Assembly: GCF_017355525.1 (NCBI RefSeq)
Contig: NZ_CP067395.1
Span: 2,046,001 to 2,110,000 of the forward strand
DNA from: Lysobacter enzymogenes
GTDB taxonomy: Bacteria; Pseudomonadota; Gammaproteobacteria; Xanthomonadales; Xanthomonadaceae
Direction of reading: 5' to 3'
DNA: 64,000 nucleotides
The notes beneath the pieces were generated by a model that ran no database searches, was not told the origin of the DNA, and saw nothing but the letters and a program-made list of their open reading frames with translations. Shown here piece by piece: positions 19,165 to 28,724 of the stretch. Each line of letters starts with the position of its first letter. Position 1 is the first letter of the stretch. Position numbers and translations under genes: made by a program.

Positions 19165-20070
19165 ATGAGCCACACCGAATTCACCCCGTCCGCCAAGCGC
19201 GCCGCGCGCCGCCCGTTCCTGCCGCGACTGGCCGCCTGGGTCGCCGCCGCGGCGCTGTCGCTCGGCGCCGGCTCGGCGGCCGCGCAGATTCCGCTGCCGG
19301 TGACGGTCGTCGCCGCCGGCGACCATGCCGTCGCGACCGTGCGCCTGCCGTTCTTGCCGGGCTGGCCCGGCCCGATCCTGGCCGAACTCTCGCTCGACTT
19401 CGACGACGCCAGCGGGCTCAGCCCGGCCGCGCTCGGCGTGTCGGCGCGCACCGTCAGCCTGTACGACCCGAACCTGATCGCGCGCCTGCCCGACACCGAC
19501 CTGACCACCGTGCCGGGCAGCCTGCCGCTGCTGGTGACGGTGCAGCCGCCGCTGTCCGGCGGGCTCAGCTTCAAGGGCAGCGGCCGCGCCGAAATCCACA
19601 CCCATTGGCTGCCTTACGCCGCCGGCACCCGCCTGCGTCTGTTCAAGGCGCCGCTCGGCGGCGCGTTCTACGACGTCACCGACGAAATCGCCGCCGGCAG
19701 CGTGCGCGCGCGCGGCACCTACGGCGGGTTCTCGCAGTTCCTGATCCTGGCCGACGCGCGGCCGACGCCGGTGGTGATCGCCTCGAAGCTGCAACGCCTG
19801 CGCGAGCGCGTCGACCTGTTGCCGGCGAGCGAACAGCCCGGCTTCGACGCCTTGCTCGACGATGTCGAAACCGCCCTGGCCGTGCCCGACTACGCCGCCG
19901 CCCTGGCCGCCGCCGACGCAGTGCGCGCGCGCGCCGTCGCCCGCGGCGGCACCTTCATCGACAACGAGTGGCGGGCTACGCGCACCCATCGCAACGATGC
20001 CGGCGAACTCGTCGCCGGCGCGGCGACCTTGCGTTTCAGCCTCGCCTACCTGCGCGACTACGGCCCTTGA
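19165..20070 (+). CDS. Exported protein of unknown function, 301 residues
   Basis: The N-terminus has a basic stretch and a hydrophobic core (about residues 20-40) ending GSAAAQ, a Sec signal with AxA-type cleavage. The mature part starts beta-rich (LPVTVVAAGDHAVATVRLPF, AELSLDFDDASGL) and ends in an Ala-rich helical region around AAALAAADAVRARA. A later segment reads DNEWRATRTHRNDAG. I do not recognise the family with confidence. The upstream region is shared with the divergent protease. The FHA-kinase operon starts 64 bases downstream, but no functional link is visible. Confidence 0.65.
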   Translation: MSHTEFTPSAKRAARRPFLPRLAAWVAAAALSLGAGSAAAQIPLPVTVVAAGDHAVATVRLPFLPGWPGPILAELSLDFDDASGLSPAALGVSARTVSLYDPNLIARLPDTDLTTVPGSLPLLVTVQPPLSGGLSFKGSGRAEIHTHWLPYAAGTRLRLFKAPLGGAFYDVTDEIAAGSVRARGTYGGFSQFLILADARPTPVVIASKLQRLRERVDLLPASEQPGFDALLDDVETALAVPDYAAALAAADAVRARAVARGGTFIDNEWRATRTHRNDAGELVAGAATLRFSLAYLRDYGP

Positions 20071-20134
20071 GCGCGACCCGGCGCCGGCGCTGCGGCGCCG
20101 ACGCGGGCGCGGAAGTTCCGCGTAAGATGCGGCC

Positions 20135-21070
20135 ATGCCGGCGCGCCTGATCGTTTACCCGCCCGAAGCCGCAGCCATCAGCCGATGGATCCCAGCCGGT
20201 TCGCGCCTGCGCATCGGCCGCGATCCCGCGTGCGAGCTGCGCATCGACCATGCCTCCGTCTCGCGCCAGCACGCCGAACTGGTCCACGACGAAGAAGGCT
20301 GGCGGCTGCTCGACCTGGGCAGCAAGAACGGCTCGCACGTCGACGGCATCCAGGTCGCCCAGGCCCTGCTCGACCGCAGCGAAGGTTGGCTGCGTTTCGG
20401 CGACGTGCTGTGCGAGTTCTCGCTGCACGACGACGACGACGCCCGCGCCTGGCAGGAACGCGAACGCGAGCGCCGCGCGCTGTCGGCGGCATGGACGCGG
20501 CGGCTGGAAGCCGGCGCGGCGCCGGCCACCGTCCTGGGCGTCGCCGACGCGGCCGACGACAACGCCGCCGCCGGCGCCGACCTGGCCGGCGACATCCTGC
20601 GCGGCGTGGTCGAACTGGCCGGTTGCAGCCGCGGCTTCGTGCTGCTGGCCCAGGGCGAAGACTTCCTGGTCCAGGCCAGCCTGTCGCTGGAGCACGACGA
20701 GCTCAACGCGCGCACCTTCTCCGGCAGCATCGGCGCGGTCCAGCGCTGCCTGCGCGAACGCCAGCCGGTGGTGGTCAACTGGATCGACGACGATCCCTGG
20801 CTGGCGCAGCGCTCCTCGGTGGTCACCGGCGGCCTGCAGAGCCTGGTGTGCCTGCCGCTGCTGCACGCCGGCCGCGTGCTCGGCGCGGTCTACGCCGACC
20901 GCCGCGGCGCCGGCGAGGCGATCAGCCAGTTCGACATGGAACTGCTCGCCGCCTTCGCCGACAGCGCCGCGCTGTGGCTGCTGGCGCAGCGCGCCTTCGA
21001 CGCGCTGAAGCCGGCGGCCACGCCGCTGCCGTGGGCCCGCGTAGTCGGCGCGCAGGCCGCCTCGTCGTGA
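20135..21070 (+). CDS. FHA-GAF signalling protein
   Basis: A 311-residue cytoplasmic protein. An N-terminal FHA domain (about 1-100) has GRDPACELRID, SVSRQHAEL and LGSKNGSHVDG, the residues that read phosphothreonine. After a charged linker comes a GAF-like domain (about 145-290) with LVCLPLLHAGRVLGAVYADR. It is the first gene of a four-gene unit and its TGA overlaps the GTG start of a Ser/Thr kinase, so it is a natural reader for that kinase's products. The GAF ligand is unknown. Confidence 0.88.
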   Translation: MPARLIVYPPEAAAISRWIPAGSRLRIGRDPACELRIDHASVSRQHAELVHDEEGWRLLDLGSKNGSHVDGIQVAQALLDRSEGWLRFGDVLCEFSLHDDDDARAWQERERERRALSAAWTRRLEAGAAPATVLGVADAADDNAAAGADLAGDILRGVVELAGCSRGFVLLAQGEDFLVQASLSLEHDELNARTFSGSIGAVQRCLRERQPVVVNWIDDDPWLAQRSSVVTGGLQSLVCLPLLHAGRVLGAVYADRRGAGEAISQFDMELLAAFADSAALWLLAQRAFDALKPAATPLPWARVVGAQAASS

Positions 21071-24000
21071 GCGACACCACCGCGACCGGCCTGTACGGTG
21101 GCCGCGGACTCGCGCCCGGCAGCCTGCTGGCCGGGCGCTTCCGCATCGAAGCCCTGCTCGGGCTCGGCGGCATGGGCGAGGTCTACCGCGCGTTCGACAC
21201 CACCCTGGACATCCAGGTCGCGCTGAAACTGCTGCGTCCGGAACTGGCCGCGCGCAGCGACGCGTTCGAACGCTTCCGCCAGGAACTGCTGACCGCGCGC
21301 CAGGTGTCGAGCCCGCGCGTGGTGCGCATCCACGACCTGTTCCGCCACGACGGCCAATGGCTGATCGGCATGGACTGGATCGACGGCGAGGCGCTGGACC
21401 GGCGCCTGGACCGCGACGGCGCGCTGGCGATCGACGAGGCCGTGCGCATCGCCCGCCAGATCGCCGAAGGCCTGGCCGCGGCGCATGCGCGCGGGGTGAT
21501 CCATCGCGATCTGAAACCGGCGAACGTGCTGCTCGACCGCAACGGCGATGCGCTGATCGCCGATTTCGGCGTGGCCCGCTCGCTCGCCGGCAGCGGACTC
21601 ACCCAAACCGGCGCGATCGTCGGCACGCCCGATTATCTTTCGCCGGAACAGGCGCGCGGCGAAGGCGCCGATGCGCGCAGCGACCTGTACGCGCTCGGCC
21701 TGATCCTGCACGAGATGCTGAGCGCGCGCATGCCGTTCGCCGGCGGCACCGCCAGCGAAGTGCTGGCCCAGCGCATGCTGCGCACGCCGCCGCCGGTCAG
21801 CCGGCTGCGTCCCGATGCGCCGGCGTGGCTGGTGCGCTTGACCGACCGGCTGCTGCGCCCGCAACCGGCGCACCGTTTGCCCGACGCCGCGGCGGTGATC
21901 GCGGCGATCGACCGCCGCCAGGTGCCGCGCGACTGGCGGCCGGGGCGGCGTACCTGGATCGCAGTGGCTGGCGCGGCTGCGCTGGCGGCGGTGGCCGCCG
22001 GCGTTTGGTCGTTGCGGCCGGCGCCGGCACCGGCCGCCGCGGCCTCGGCGGCCGCTTCGCTTCATGCCGCGACGCCGTTGCGGCGAATGCTGGTCGTGCC
22101 GCTCGATACCGCGTCGAACGCTGCGCCCGATTCCCAGCGCGCGCTCGCCGCGCTGCTGCGGCAGACGCTGGCGATGCACGCCTCCGTCGCCGTCGTCGAC
22201 GACGAACGCAGCCAGCAGGCCTTGCGCCAACTCGACCCCAGCGGCGCCGCGCCGCCGCCGGCGACCCAGCTCGCGCGGCTCGCGCGCGCCGACCGCGTGC
22301 TCGCGTTCGCGCTCGCGCCGGCCGGCGCGCGCTGGCGCCTGAGCGCGCGCCTGCACGCCGGCGCCGCCGCGCCGCAGGAGTTCGCAGCCGCAGGCAAGGA
22401 TCCGGCGCAGGCCTTGGCCGCGCTGCTCGCGCAGCCGCAGCTGTCGGCCGCGCTCGGACTCGCCGGCGCCATCGATGCGGCGCCCTCGCCCGCTGCGCCG
22501 GCGTCCGCATCGAACCGAACCACTGCAGCGCAAACCGGCGAACCCGCCGCGCTGGAACCCTACGGCGCCGGCCTGCTCGCGCGCGACCGCGGCGACCTCA
22601 GCGCCGCCGTCGCCGCGTTCGAACGCGCCACCGCCGCCGCGCCCGGCTTCGCCGCCGCATGGCTGGCGCTGGCCGAAGCGCGCAACGCCGCCGGCGACGG
22701 CGACGGCGCGTATGCCGCGCTCGAAACCGGCGAACGCGCCGCGGCCGGCGACGACGCGATGCGCGCGCGCCTCGCAACCGAACGCGCCGCGCTCGACGGC
22801 GACGCCGACGCCGTCGCGGGCTACTGGCGCAAGCGCGCGCAGGCCGCGCCCGACGACAGCTACGCGCAACTGGCGCTGGCGCGCGCGCTCGGCGCCGGCG
22901 GCGACGCGGCCGCGGCGATCGCGCAACTGCGCGCGCTGACCGCGCGCGACCCCGACGACCCGCGCGCGTGGTTCGAACTCGGCAAGTTCTCGATCCTGCA
23001 CGGCCAGGCCCAACCGGCCGTGGACGATTACCTGGTGCGCGCGCTGGTCCAGTACAAGCGCGGCGGCAACCGCTACGGCGAAGGCGAAACCGAGAACGCG
23101 CTCGGCATCGGCTACGCCCGCCTCGGCCAGAACGATCACGCGCTCGCCCAATACCGCAACGCGGTGGAACTGCGCCGCGCGGTCGGCAACCGGCGCGGGC
23201 TGGCGACCAGCCTGCGCAACCTCGGCAACGTGCTGGCGCTGACCGGCCGCTTCGACGAGGCCGCGCGCAGCCTGCAGCAGGCGCGCGAGCTGTACGCCGC
23301 GCTCGACGACCGCCGCGGCCTGGCCGCGGTCGAGAACGAACTCGGCCTGCTGGCCGAAGAACGCGGCGATTACCCGACCGCGCTGGCCGCGTTCCGGCGC
23401 GCGCTGGCGGCGTGGCAGCAGGCCGGCGACGCCGCCGGCACCGCCCAGGCGCTCAACGACATCGGCTTCGCCCATTACCAGCTCGGCGCCTACGACGACG
23501 CCCAGGCCTATCTGCTGCAGTCGCGCGAGGCCTACGCCAAGCTCGGCGACGACACCGGCAAGGTCCGCACCGCGCAGAACCTCGGCCTGCTGGCGAGCGC
23601 GCGCGGGCAATGGCCGCAGGCGCGCGAAGCGCTGCAAAGCTCGCTCGACGCCGCGCTGGCCGCGCAGATGATGGAAGAAGCCGCAGTGAGCCGGCGCAAC
23701 CTCGGCGAACTGGAGCTGATGCAGGGCCGCATCGGCGCGGCGCTGGCCCAGCTCGACGCCGCCGCCGCGCTGTTCCGCCAGCGCGAGGACGCGCGCGGCC
23801 AGGCCGACGTCGGCCTGCTGCGCGCGCAGGCGCTGGCGGCCGCGCACGCCGACGCGCAGGCGCGCGCCGCGCTCGATGCGCTGGCGCCGCAACTGGCGCA
23901 GGCTTCGTCGGAACAGCGCGGCATCGCCGCGCTGCTGCGCGCGCAACTCGCGCGCGCCGGCGGCGACCGCAACGGCGAACGCGCCGCGCTGGCGCAGGCG

Positions 24001-24444
24001 CGGCGCGAGGCCGGGCAATCCGGCGTGCGCCTGCTGCAATTGCAGGTGGCGCTGCAAGGCGCCGACGCCGACGGCAAACTCGCGCCGGCGCTGGAACAAG
24101 ACATCGCCGCGCTCGGCCACGCCGGCCTGCGCCTGCAGGCTGCCGGCGAACGCATGCGCCTGGCGCTCGCCGCCGGCGACGCCGACGCGGCCTTGCGCGC
24201 CTACCGCGACGCGCAGCCGCTGCTGCGCCGCGGCGATCATCTCGAAGCCGCCGCGCTGCACGCGCTGGCCGCGCAGGCGCAGCGCGCGCTGGGCCGCGCG
24301 CCCGACGCGGCCGCCAGCGACGCGCGCGCGCTGGCCGAACGCCAGCGCCTGCGCGAGCAACTGCCGCCGGCCTTGCGCGCCGGCTACGACCCGGCCCGCG
24401 CCCGCGCCGGCAACGACGCGCCGGCGCCGGCCTCCGCGCCATGA
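21067..24444 (+). CDS. Transmembrane Ser/Thr protein kinase with TPR sensor region
   Basis: A 1125-residue Hanks-type kinase starting at GTG, overlapping the previous stop codon. The kinase domain (about 25-285) has the glycine loop GLGGMGEVY, Lys54, HRDLKPAN with catalytic Asp148, DFG at 166-168 and GTPDYLSPEQ. One membrane segment follows at about 296-315. The periplasmic part opens with a TolB-N-like domain (VVPLDTASN, later ADRVLAFAL) and then many TPR units between about 500 and 900 (for example NALGIGYARLGQNDHALAQYR). The C-terminal helices are Ala-rich. It should respond to an envelope signal and phosphorylate cytoplasmic targets such as the FHA protein. The next gene overlaps by four bases. 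Confidence 0.92.
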   Translation: MSDTTATGLYGGRGLAPGSLLAGRFRIEALLGLGGMGEVYRAFDTTLDIQVALKLLRPELAARSDAFERFRQELLTARQVSSPRVVRIHDLFRHDGQWLIGMDWIDGEALDRRLDRDGALAIDEAVRIARQIAEGLAAAHARGVIHRDLKPANVLLDRNGDALIADFGVARSLAGSGLTQTGAIVGTPDYLSPEQARGEGADARSDLYALGLILHEMLSARMPFAGGTASEVLAQRMLRTPPPVSRLRPDAPAWLVRLTDRLLRPQPAHRLPDAAAVIAAIDRRQVPRDWRPGRRTWIAVAGAAALAAVAAGVWSLRPAPAPAAAASAAASLHAATPLRRMLVVPLDTASNAAPDSQRALAALLRQTLAMHASVAVVDDERSQQALRQLDPSGAAPPPATQLARLARADRVLAFALAPAGARWRLSARLHAGAAAPQEFAAAGKDPAQALAALLAQPQLSAALGLAGAIDAAPSPAAPASASNRTTAAQTGEPAALEPYGAGLLARDRGDLSAAVAAFERATAAAPGFAAAWLALAEARNAAGDGDGAYAALETGERAAAGDDAMRARLATERAALDGDADAVAGYWRKRAQAAPDDSYAQLALARALGAGGDAAAAIAQLRALTARDPDDPRAWFELGKFSILHGQAQPAVDDYLVRALVQYKRGGNRYGEGETENALGIGYARLGQNDHALAQYRNAVELRRAVGNRRGLATSLRNLGNVLALTGRFDEAARSLQQARELYAALDDRRGLAAVENELGLLAEERGDYPTALAAFRRALAAWQQAGDAAGTAQALNDIGFAHYQLGAYDDAQAYLLQSREAYAKLGDDTGKVRTAQNLGLLASARGQWPQAREALQSSLDAALAAQMMEEAAVSRRNLGELELMQGRIGAALAQLDAAAALFRQREDARGQADVGLLRAQALAAAHADAQARAALDALAPQLAQASSEQRGIAALLRAQLARAGGDRNGERAALAQARREAGQSGVRLLQLQVALQGADADGKLAPALEQDIAALGHAGLRLQAAGERMRLALAAGDADAALRAYRDAQPLLRRGDHLEAAALHALAAQAQRALGRAPDAAASDARALAERQRLREQLPPALRAGYDPARARAGNDAPAPASAP

Positions 24445-25157
24445 GCGACCCGTCGGAACTGCGCGCGCTGTACCGCGACCTGCTGCAACGCCTGCAGCGC
24501 AACGAACGCGAGTTCCGCCGCCTCGGCCGCGCAGTGTGGCGGGTGCAGGAAGACGAACGCCGCCGCATCGCCCGCGAACTGCACGACGGCGTCGGCCAGA
24601 ACCTGACCGCGCTGAAGCTGCGCCTGCACGAACTGCAATCCGCGCTGGCCCCGGAGCAGACCGCGCTACACGACGGCCTGGCCCAGGCGCTGGCGCTGTG
24701 CGGCGACACCCTGGAAGACACGCGCGAACTCTCGCGCCTGCTGCGCCCGCCGATCCTCGACGACCTCGGCCTCGCCTCCGCGCTGCGCTGGCTCGCGCGC
24801 AGCCACGACGGCCGCGGCGGCGCGCGGGTCGAACTGGCGCTGGGCGAGTTGCCCGAGCTCGACGGCGAGTTGCAGACGCTGCTGTTCCGCACCGCACAAG
24901 AAGCGCTGGCGAACGCGTCGCGCCACGCTAACGCGCAGCAGATCCGACTGAGCCTGCAACGCCAAGGCGAAGAACTGCGGCTGCAAGTCCACGACGACGG
25001 CTGCGGCTGCGATCCGGCCGTGGCCCTGGCCAGCGGCGGCAACGGCCTGGGCGGCATGCGCGAACGCCTGCGCCTGTACGGCGGCCGCCTCGAACTCGAC
25101 AGCGCGCCCGGCCAAGGGCTGCGCCTGAGCGCGCGCGTGCCGCTCGATTACGCCTGA
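24441..25157 (+). CDS. Soluble sensor histidine kinase (NarL/DesK type)
   Basis: A 238-residue HisKA_3-class kinase with no membrane segment and no sensor domain. A short coiled-coil region leads to the phospho-acceptor box RRRIARELHDGVGQNL (His48). The ATP-binding domain contains TAQEALANASRHA, DDGCGCDP and GGNGLGGMRERL. Translation is coupled to the Ser/Thr kinase through an ATGA overlap. Lacking its own input, it probably receives signals through partner proteins, perhaps the upstream kinase or FHA-GAF protein. The response regulator gene begins 50 bases later. Confidence 0.93.
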   Translation: MSDPSELRALYRDLLQRLQRNEREFRRLGRAVWRVQEDERRRIARELHDGVGQNLTALKLRLHELQSALAPEQTALHDGLAQALALCGDTLEDTRELSRLLRPPILDDLGLASALRWLARSHDGRGGARVELALGELPELDGELQTLLFRTAQEALANASRHANAQQIRLSLQRQGEELRLQVHDDGCGCDPAVALASGGNGLGGMRERLRLYGGRLELDSAPGQGLRLSARVPLDYA

Positions 25158-25207
25158 GCGCGCCGCGCGGCTTGACGCCCCGCGCCCGCGCCGCGCACCC
25201 TGCGGCC

Positions 25208-25855
25208 ATGCCCGACTCCAGCGTGCGCGTGCTCATCGCCGACGATCACACGATGGTTCGCGAGAGCCTCGCCAACCTGCTGCGCGGCGCCGGCGTCGAC
25301 GTGGTCGCGCAGGCCGCCGACGGCGTGGAAACCTTGCAGCGCACCCAGGAACTGCGCCCCGACGTCGTCGTCACCGACTTGTCGATGCCTGGCCTCAACG
25401 GCCTGGAAGTGATCCGCCGCCTGCGCGAACAAGCGCAGCCGCCGCAGGTGCTGGTGCTGACCATGCACCAGGAAGACGAATACATCCTGCAGGCCGTGCG
25501 CGCCGGCGCCAGCGGCTATGTGGTCAAGGACAGCCCGGCCGCGGAGCTGCTGGCCGCGGTGCGCGAAGTCCATGCCGGCCGCGGCTATTTCGGCCCGCAG
25601 GCCGCGCGCGCGCTGGCCGAGCAACTGCGCCATCCCGAGCGCGACCTCGGCGATCCCTACGGCCGCCTGACCGCGCGCGAACGCGAAGTGTTCCACCTGA
25701 TCGCCGACGGCCTGACCACCAAGGAAATCGCCCGGCGCCTGGGCATCAGCGTCAAGACCGCCGAGAACCACCGCGCCCGCGTGCTCGACAAGCTCGACGT
25801 ACGCAACAGCGCGGAGCTGGTGCGTTATGCCTCGCGCAAGGGCCTGGTGGACTGA
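25208..25855 (+). CDS. NarL/FixJ-family response regulator
   Basis: A 215-residue regulator. The receiver domain has the acidic pair Asp12/Asp13 (IADDH), phospho-acceptor Asp57 in VTDLSMPGLNG and the conserved Lys in VKDSPA. The LuxR-type helix-turn-helix near the C-terminus reads LTAREREVFHLIADGL then KEIARRLGISVKTAENHR. The start MPDSSVRV is preferred, since a further 12 upstream residues are not conserved in the fold. It is the output of the preceding histidine kinase and closes the operon. Target genes are unknown. Confidence 0.94.
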   Translation: MPDSSVRVLIADDHTMVRESLANLLRGAGVDVVAQAADGVETLQRTQELRPDVVVTDLSMPGLNGLEVIRRLREQAQPPQVLVLTMHQEDEYILQAVRAGASGYVVKDSPAAELLAAVREVHAGRGYFGPQAARALAEQLRHPERDLGDPYGRLTAREREVFHLIADGLTTKEIARRLGISVKTAENHRARVLDKLDVRNSAELVRYASRKGLVD

Positions 25856-26195
25856 GGCGATCGCGGCGCGTGCGTTCGCGCCGCGCGCGTCGGACGGCGG
25901 CGTTTGAAACGCACCGCACGGCATCCGGCGCCCGCGACGATTCGCTTGCGCCGGCGCGCTTGAAACGCCGCCGGCGCGCCGCGCCGCCGACGTGGCCGCC
26001 CGCCTGAACCGGGCTCACGCAACCGCGTCGCGCGCGACGGCGCACCGCCGCTGCGGCCGCATCCGGCGGCGAGCGCGAGCGCCAGCCCGCTCCCACGCCG
26101 ACCGCCGCCACAAAACCGCCATCGCGGCCCCTGACCGCCTCACCATTCGCCGTAGTATCCTCGGCCTCCCAACAAGCGTTTGATGGAGCGGCGGC
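25856..26195. other. Gene-free stretch
   Basis: About 340 GC-rich bases between the response regulator and a lipoprotein gene. A GAGCG-containing segment near 26074-26100 (GCGCCAGCCCGCTCCCAC) resembles half of a REP element. A possible -10 like element lies upstream of 26180, but I cannot support a promoter. Nothing coding is seen. Confidence 0.4.
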
Positions 26196-26678
26196 ATGAA
26201 GGCAGGGGTCTGGGTGCGGGTAGTCGGCGCGGCGTTGCTGCTGGCCTCGCTGGTGGCATGCAAATCCGGTCCGGTGCGGCGCGTGTCCGAGCCGGCCGCG
26301 CGCATCCAACAGCTCACGGTCAAGGCCGACGGCAGCTGGTCGGTCGATCTGCGGCTGGAGAACTTCAGCAGCATCCCGATGCAGTTCGACCGCGTCGACC
26401 TGCAGCTCAAGCTCGGCGAAGAAGCCGCCGGCCAGTTGCAGACCCAGCCGGGCCTGTCGATCGGCCCGGAATCGGCCGACGTGGTCACCATCGCGCTCAA
26501 GCCCGCCGGCGGCGCCAAGCTCGCCATCGCCGATGCCCTCGCCGGCGGCCGCAGCCTCGCCTACAGCCTCAAGGGCGACATCGCCGCCACCCCGAGCGAA
26601 GCCAAGCAGCGCACCTTCCAGATCGAGCGCAGCAGCGCGCTGAGCCCGGCGCCCGGGTTGCCCGGCGTGATGCGCTGA
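26196..26678 (+). CDS. Lipoprotein with LEA/WHy-like domain
   Basis: A 160-residue lipoprotein with lipobox LVAC (Cys22). The mature part begins near SGPVRRVSEPAARIQQLTV and continues with WSVDLRLENFSSIPMQFDRVDLQLKL, a pattern like the LEA-14/WHy beta-sandwich in which a protein-membrane or stress role has been proposed. The assignment rests on these alternating strands and is tentative. A dispersed GGGATTCGG repeat follows directly. It is probably periplasmic and membrane-anchored. Confidence 0.7.
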   Translation: MKAGVWVRVVGAALLLASLVACKSGPVRRVSEPAARIQQLTVKADGSWSVDLRLENFSSIPMQFDRVDLQLKLGEEAAGQLQTQPGLSIGPESADVVTIALKPAGGAKLAIADALAGGRSLAYSLKGDIAATPSEAKQRTFQIERSSALSPAPGLPGVMR

Positions 26679-26683
26679 AGCCG

Positions 26684-26789
26684 GGATTCGGGATTCGGGA
26701 TTTGGGATTCGCAACGAAGCGACGCCCGGCCCCGCCCCTTCGTCCTCTCCATCCAATTCCCAATCCCTAATCCCCAATCCCGAATCCCG
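26684..26789. repeat. Dispersed GGGATTCGG repeat element with inverted arms
   Basis: Three GGGATTCGG-type units (26684-26710) face complementary CCCAATCC/CCCGAATCCC units (26758-26789) across a loop of about 50 bases. The element fills the gap between the lipoprotein and the acyl-CoA dehydrogenase genes and ends three bases before the latter's start. It belongs to the same family as the elements near 1081, 1836, 37441 and 40645. Confidence 0.65.
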
Positions 26790-26792
26790 CCC

Positions 26793-28583
26793 ATGAGCAC
26801 CTACAAAGCCCCCCTCACCGACATGCGTTTCGTCCTGTTCGACCTGCTCGGCGCCGAAGCGCAGTTCCAGCGCCTGGGTTACGCCGACGCCACCCGCGAC
26901 GTGCTCGATGCGGTGCTCGAGGAAGGCGCGCGCTTCAACGAAAGCGTGCTCGCGCCGCTCAACGCGGTCGGCGACCAGATCGGCTGCAAGCACGACAAGG
27001 CGACCGGCGCGGTGACCACGCCGCCGGGCTTCAAGCAGGCCTACGACCAGTTCGTCGACGGCGGCTGGTCCGGCCTCACCGCCGAAACCAAGTTCGGCGG
27101 CCAGGGCCTGCCGCACGCGGCCGGCGTGCCGCTGAAGGAAATGATCGACGCGGCGAACCTGGCCTGGGGCAACTTCCCGCTGCTCTCGCACGGCGCCACC
27201 GAAGCGCTGCTGCACCACGGCGAAGAATGGCAACAAGAAGTGTTCCTCAAGCCGCTGGTGGAAGGCCGCTGGACCGGCACCATGTGCCTCACCGAACCGC
27301 ATTGCGGCACCGACCTGGGCCTGCTCAAGACCAAGGCCGAACCGCAGGCCGACGGCACGTATTCGATCAGCGGCACCAAGATCTTCATCACCGCCGGCGA
27401 GCACGACCTCACCGACAACATCATCCACCTGGTGCTCGCGCGCCTGCCGGACGCGCCGGCCGGCAGCAAGGGCATTTCCTTGTTCATCGTGCCGAAGGTC
27501 AAGGTCGCGCGCGACGGCAGCGTCGGCGAGGCCAACGCGGTGCGTTGCGGCAGCCTCGAACACAAGATGGGCATCCACGGCTCGGCGACCTGCGTGATGA
27601 ACTTCGACGGCGCCCAGGGCTATCTGATCGGGCAGCCGAACAAGGGCCTGATGGCGATGTTTACGATGATGAACACCGCCCGCCTCGCGGTCGGCCTGCA
27701 AGGCCTGGGCCTGTCCGACCGCGCACTGCAGAACGCGCTGCGCTACTCGCGCGACCGTTTGCAGATGCGCGCGCTGTCGGGCCCGAAGTTCCCGCAATTG
27801 CCGGCCGACCCGATCATCGTCCACCCCGACGTGCGGCGCATGCTGCTGACCTGCAAGGCGCTGGTCGAAGGCGGCCGGGCGATGGGCTACGACGCCGCGC
27901 TGCTGGTCGACATCGCCCACGGCTCGGCGGACGCGAAGGAACGCGCCGACGCCGATGCGCTGATCGGCTTCATGACCCCGATCGTCAAGGCCTGCCTCAC
28001 CGAGTGGGGCGTGGAGTGCACCTACAACGCGCTGCAATGCTTCGGCGGCCACGGCTACATCGCCGAGCACGGCATGGAGCAGCTCGCCCGCGACGCGCGC
28101 ATCACCACCTTGTACGAAGGCACCACCGGCATCCAGGCGCTGGACCTGCTCGGGCGCAAGGTCATGCAGCTGCAAGGCGCGGGCCTGCAGGCGATGCTGG
28201 CCAAGATCGAAGCGTTCTGCGCCGAAAACGAAAGCAACCCGGCCGCGGCCGAGTTCGTCGCGCCGCTGCGCCAGGCCGCCGGCGAATGGCTGCAGGTGAC
28301 AATGTCGGTCGGCAAGCGCGCCGCGGCCAACGCCGACGAAGTCGGCGCGGCGGCGTACGACTACCTGTTCTATTCGGGCTATGTCTGCCTGGCCTATTGG
28401 TGGGCGCGCAGCGTCGCCGCGGCCGAGGCCTCCGGCCACAGCCAGGCGTTCAAGGACGCCAAGCGCGAAACCGCGCGTTTCTACTTCGCCCGCCTGCTGC
28501 CGCGCACCCAGGCGCACAAGGCCGCGATCGACAGCGGCACCGCGCCGCTGATGACGCTGACGGCGGAAGGCTTCGACGCCTAA
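26793..28583 (+). CDS. Acyl-CoA dehydrogenase, large subfamily with C-terminal extension
   Basis: A 596-residue flavoenzyme that oxidises an acyl-CoA to the 2,3-enoyl-CoA. The FAD/substrate region reads MCLTEPHCGTDLGLLKTKA and the later signature is QCFGGHGYIAEHGMEQLARDARITTLYEGTTGIQALD; the catalytic base is expected in that block. The length, with about 120 residues after the core, matches the branch that includes DmdC-type (3-methylthiopropanoyl-CoA) dehydrogenases and Xanthomonad fatty acid enzymes. The exact substrate cannot be read from the sequence. The start is close to the repeat element, leaving little room for a promoter except within it. Confidence 0.92.
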   Translation: MSTYKAPLTDMRFVLFDLLGAEAQFQRLGYADATRDVLDAVLEEGARFNESVLAPLNAVGDQIGCKHDKATGAVTTPPGFKQAYDQFVDGGWSGLTAETKFGGQGLPHAAGVPLKEMIDAANLAWGNFPLLSHGATEALLHHGEEWQQEVFLKPLVEGRWTGTMCLTEPHCGTDLGLLKTKAEPQADGTYSISGTKIFITAGEHDLTDNIIHLVLARLPDAPAGSKGISLFIVPKVKVARDGSVGEANAVRCGSLEHKMGIHGSATCVMNFDGAQGYLIGQPNKGLMAMFTMMNTARLAVGLQGLGLSDRALQNALRYSRDRLQMRALSGPKFPQLPADPIIVHPDVRRMLLTCKALVEGGRAMGYDAALLVDIAHGSADAKERADADALIGFMTPIVKACLTEWGVECTYNALQCFGGHGYIAEHGMEQLARDARITTLYEGTTGIQALDLLGRKVMQLQGAGLQAMLAKIEAFCAENESNPAAAEFVAPLRQAAGEWLQVTMSVGKRAAANADEVGAAAYDYLFYSGYVCLAYWWARSVAAAEASGHSQAFKDAKRETARFYFARLLPRTQAHKAAIDSGTAPLMTLTAEGFDA

Positions 28584-28594
28584 CGGGTTGCGAA

Positions 28595-28633
28595 CGTGCA
28601 GGAGCGGGCGGCTGCGGCGCTCGCTCCTGCACG
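28595..28633. terminator. Hairpin after the acyl-CoA dehydrogenase gene
   Basis: CGTGCAGGAGCG (28595-28606) pairs with CGCTCCTGCACG (28622-28633). It lacks a clear T tract, and the GCAGGAGCG core resembles the REP family at 33020. It lies 12 bases beyond the stop codon. Confidence 0.5.
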
Positions 28634-28724
28634 CTCCTCGGCCCGCACCGACCGCTCAGGCCCTGACCGGCGGCCACCCCGTCTACACAAAATGTAACCG
28701 ACAAGGTATAAGCTCCTTCTCCGT

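Noticed and set aside
20890..24897. A 1335-codon minus-strand frame opposite the Ser/Thr kinase
   Set aside because: Low-complexity antisense artefact of a GC-rich gene; no domain and no ribosome site support.
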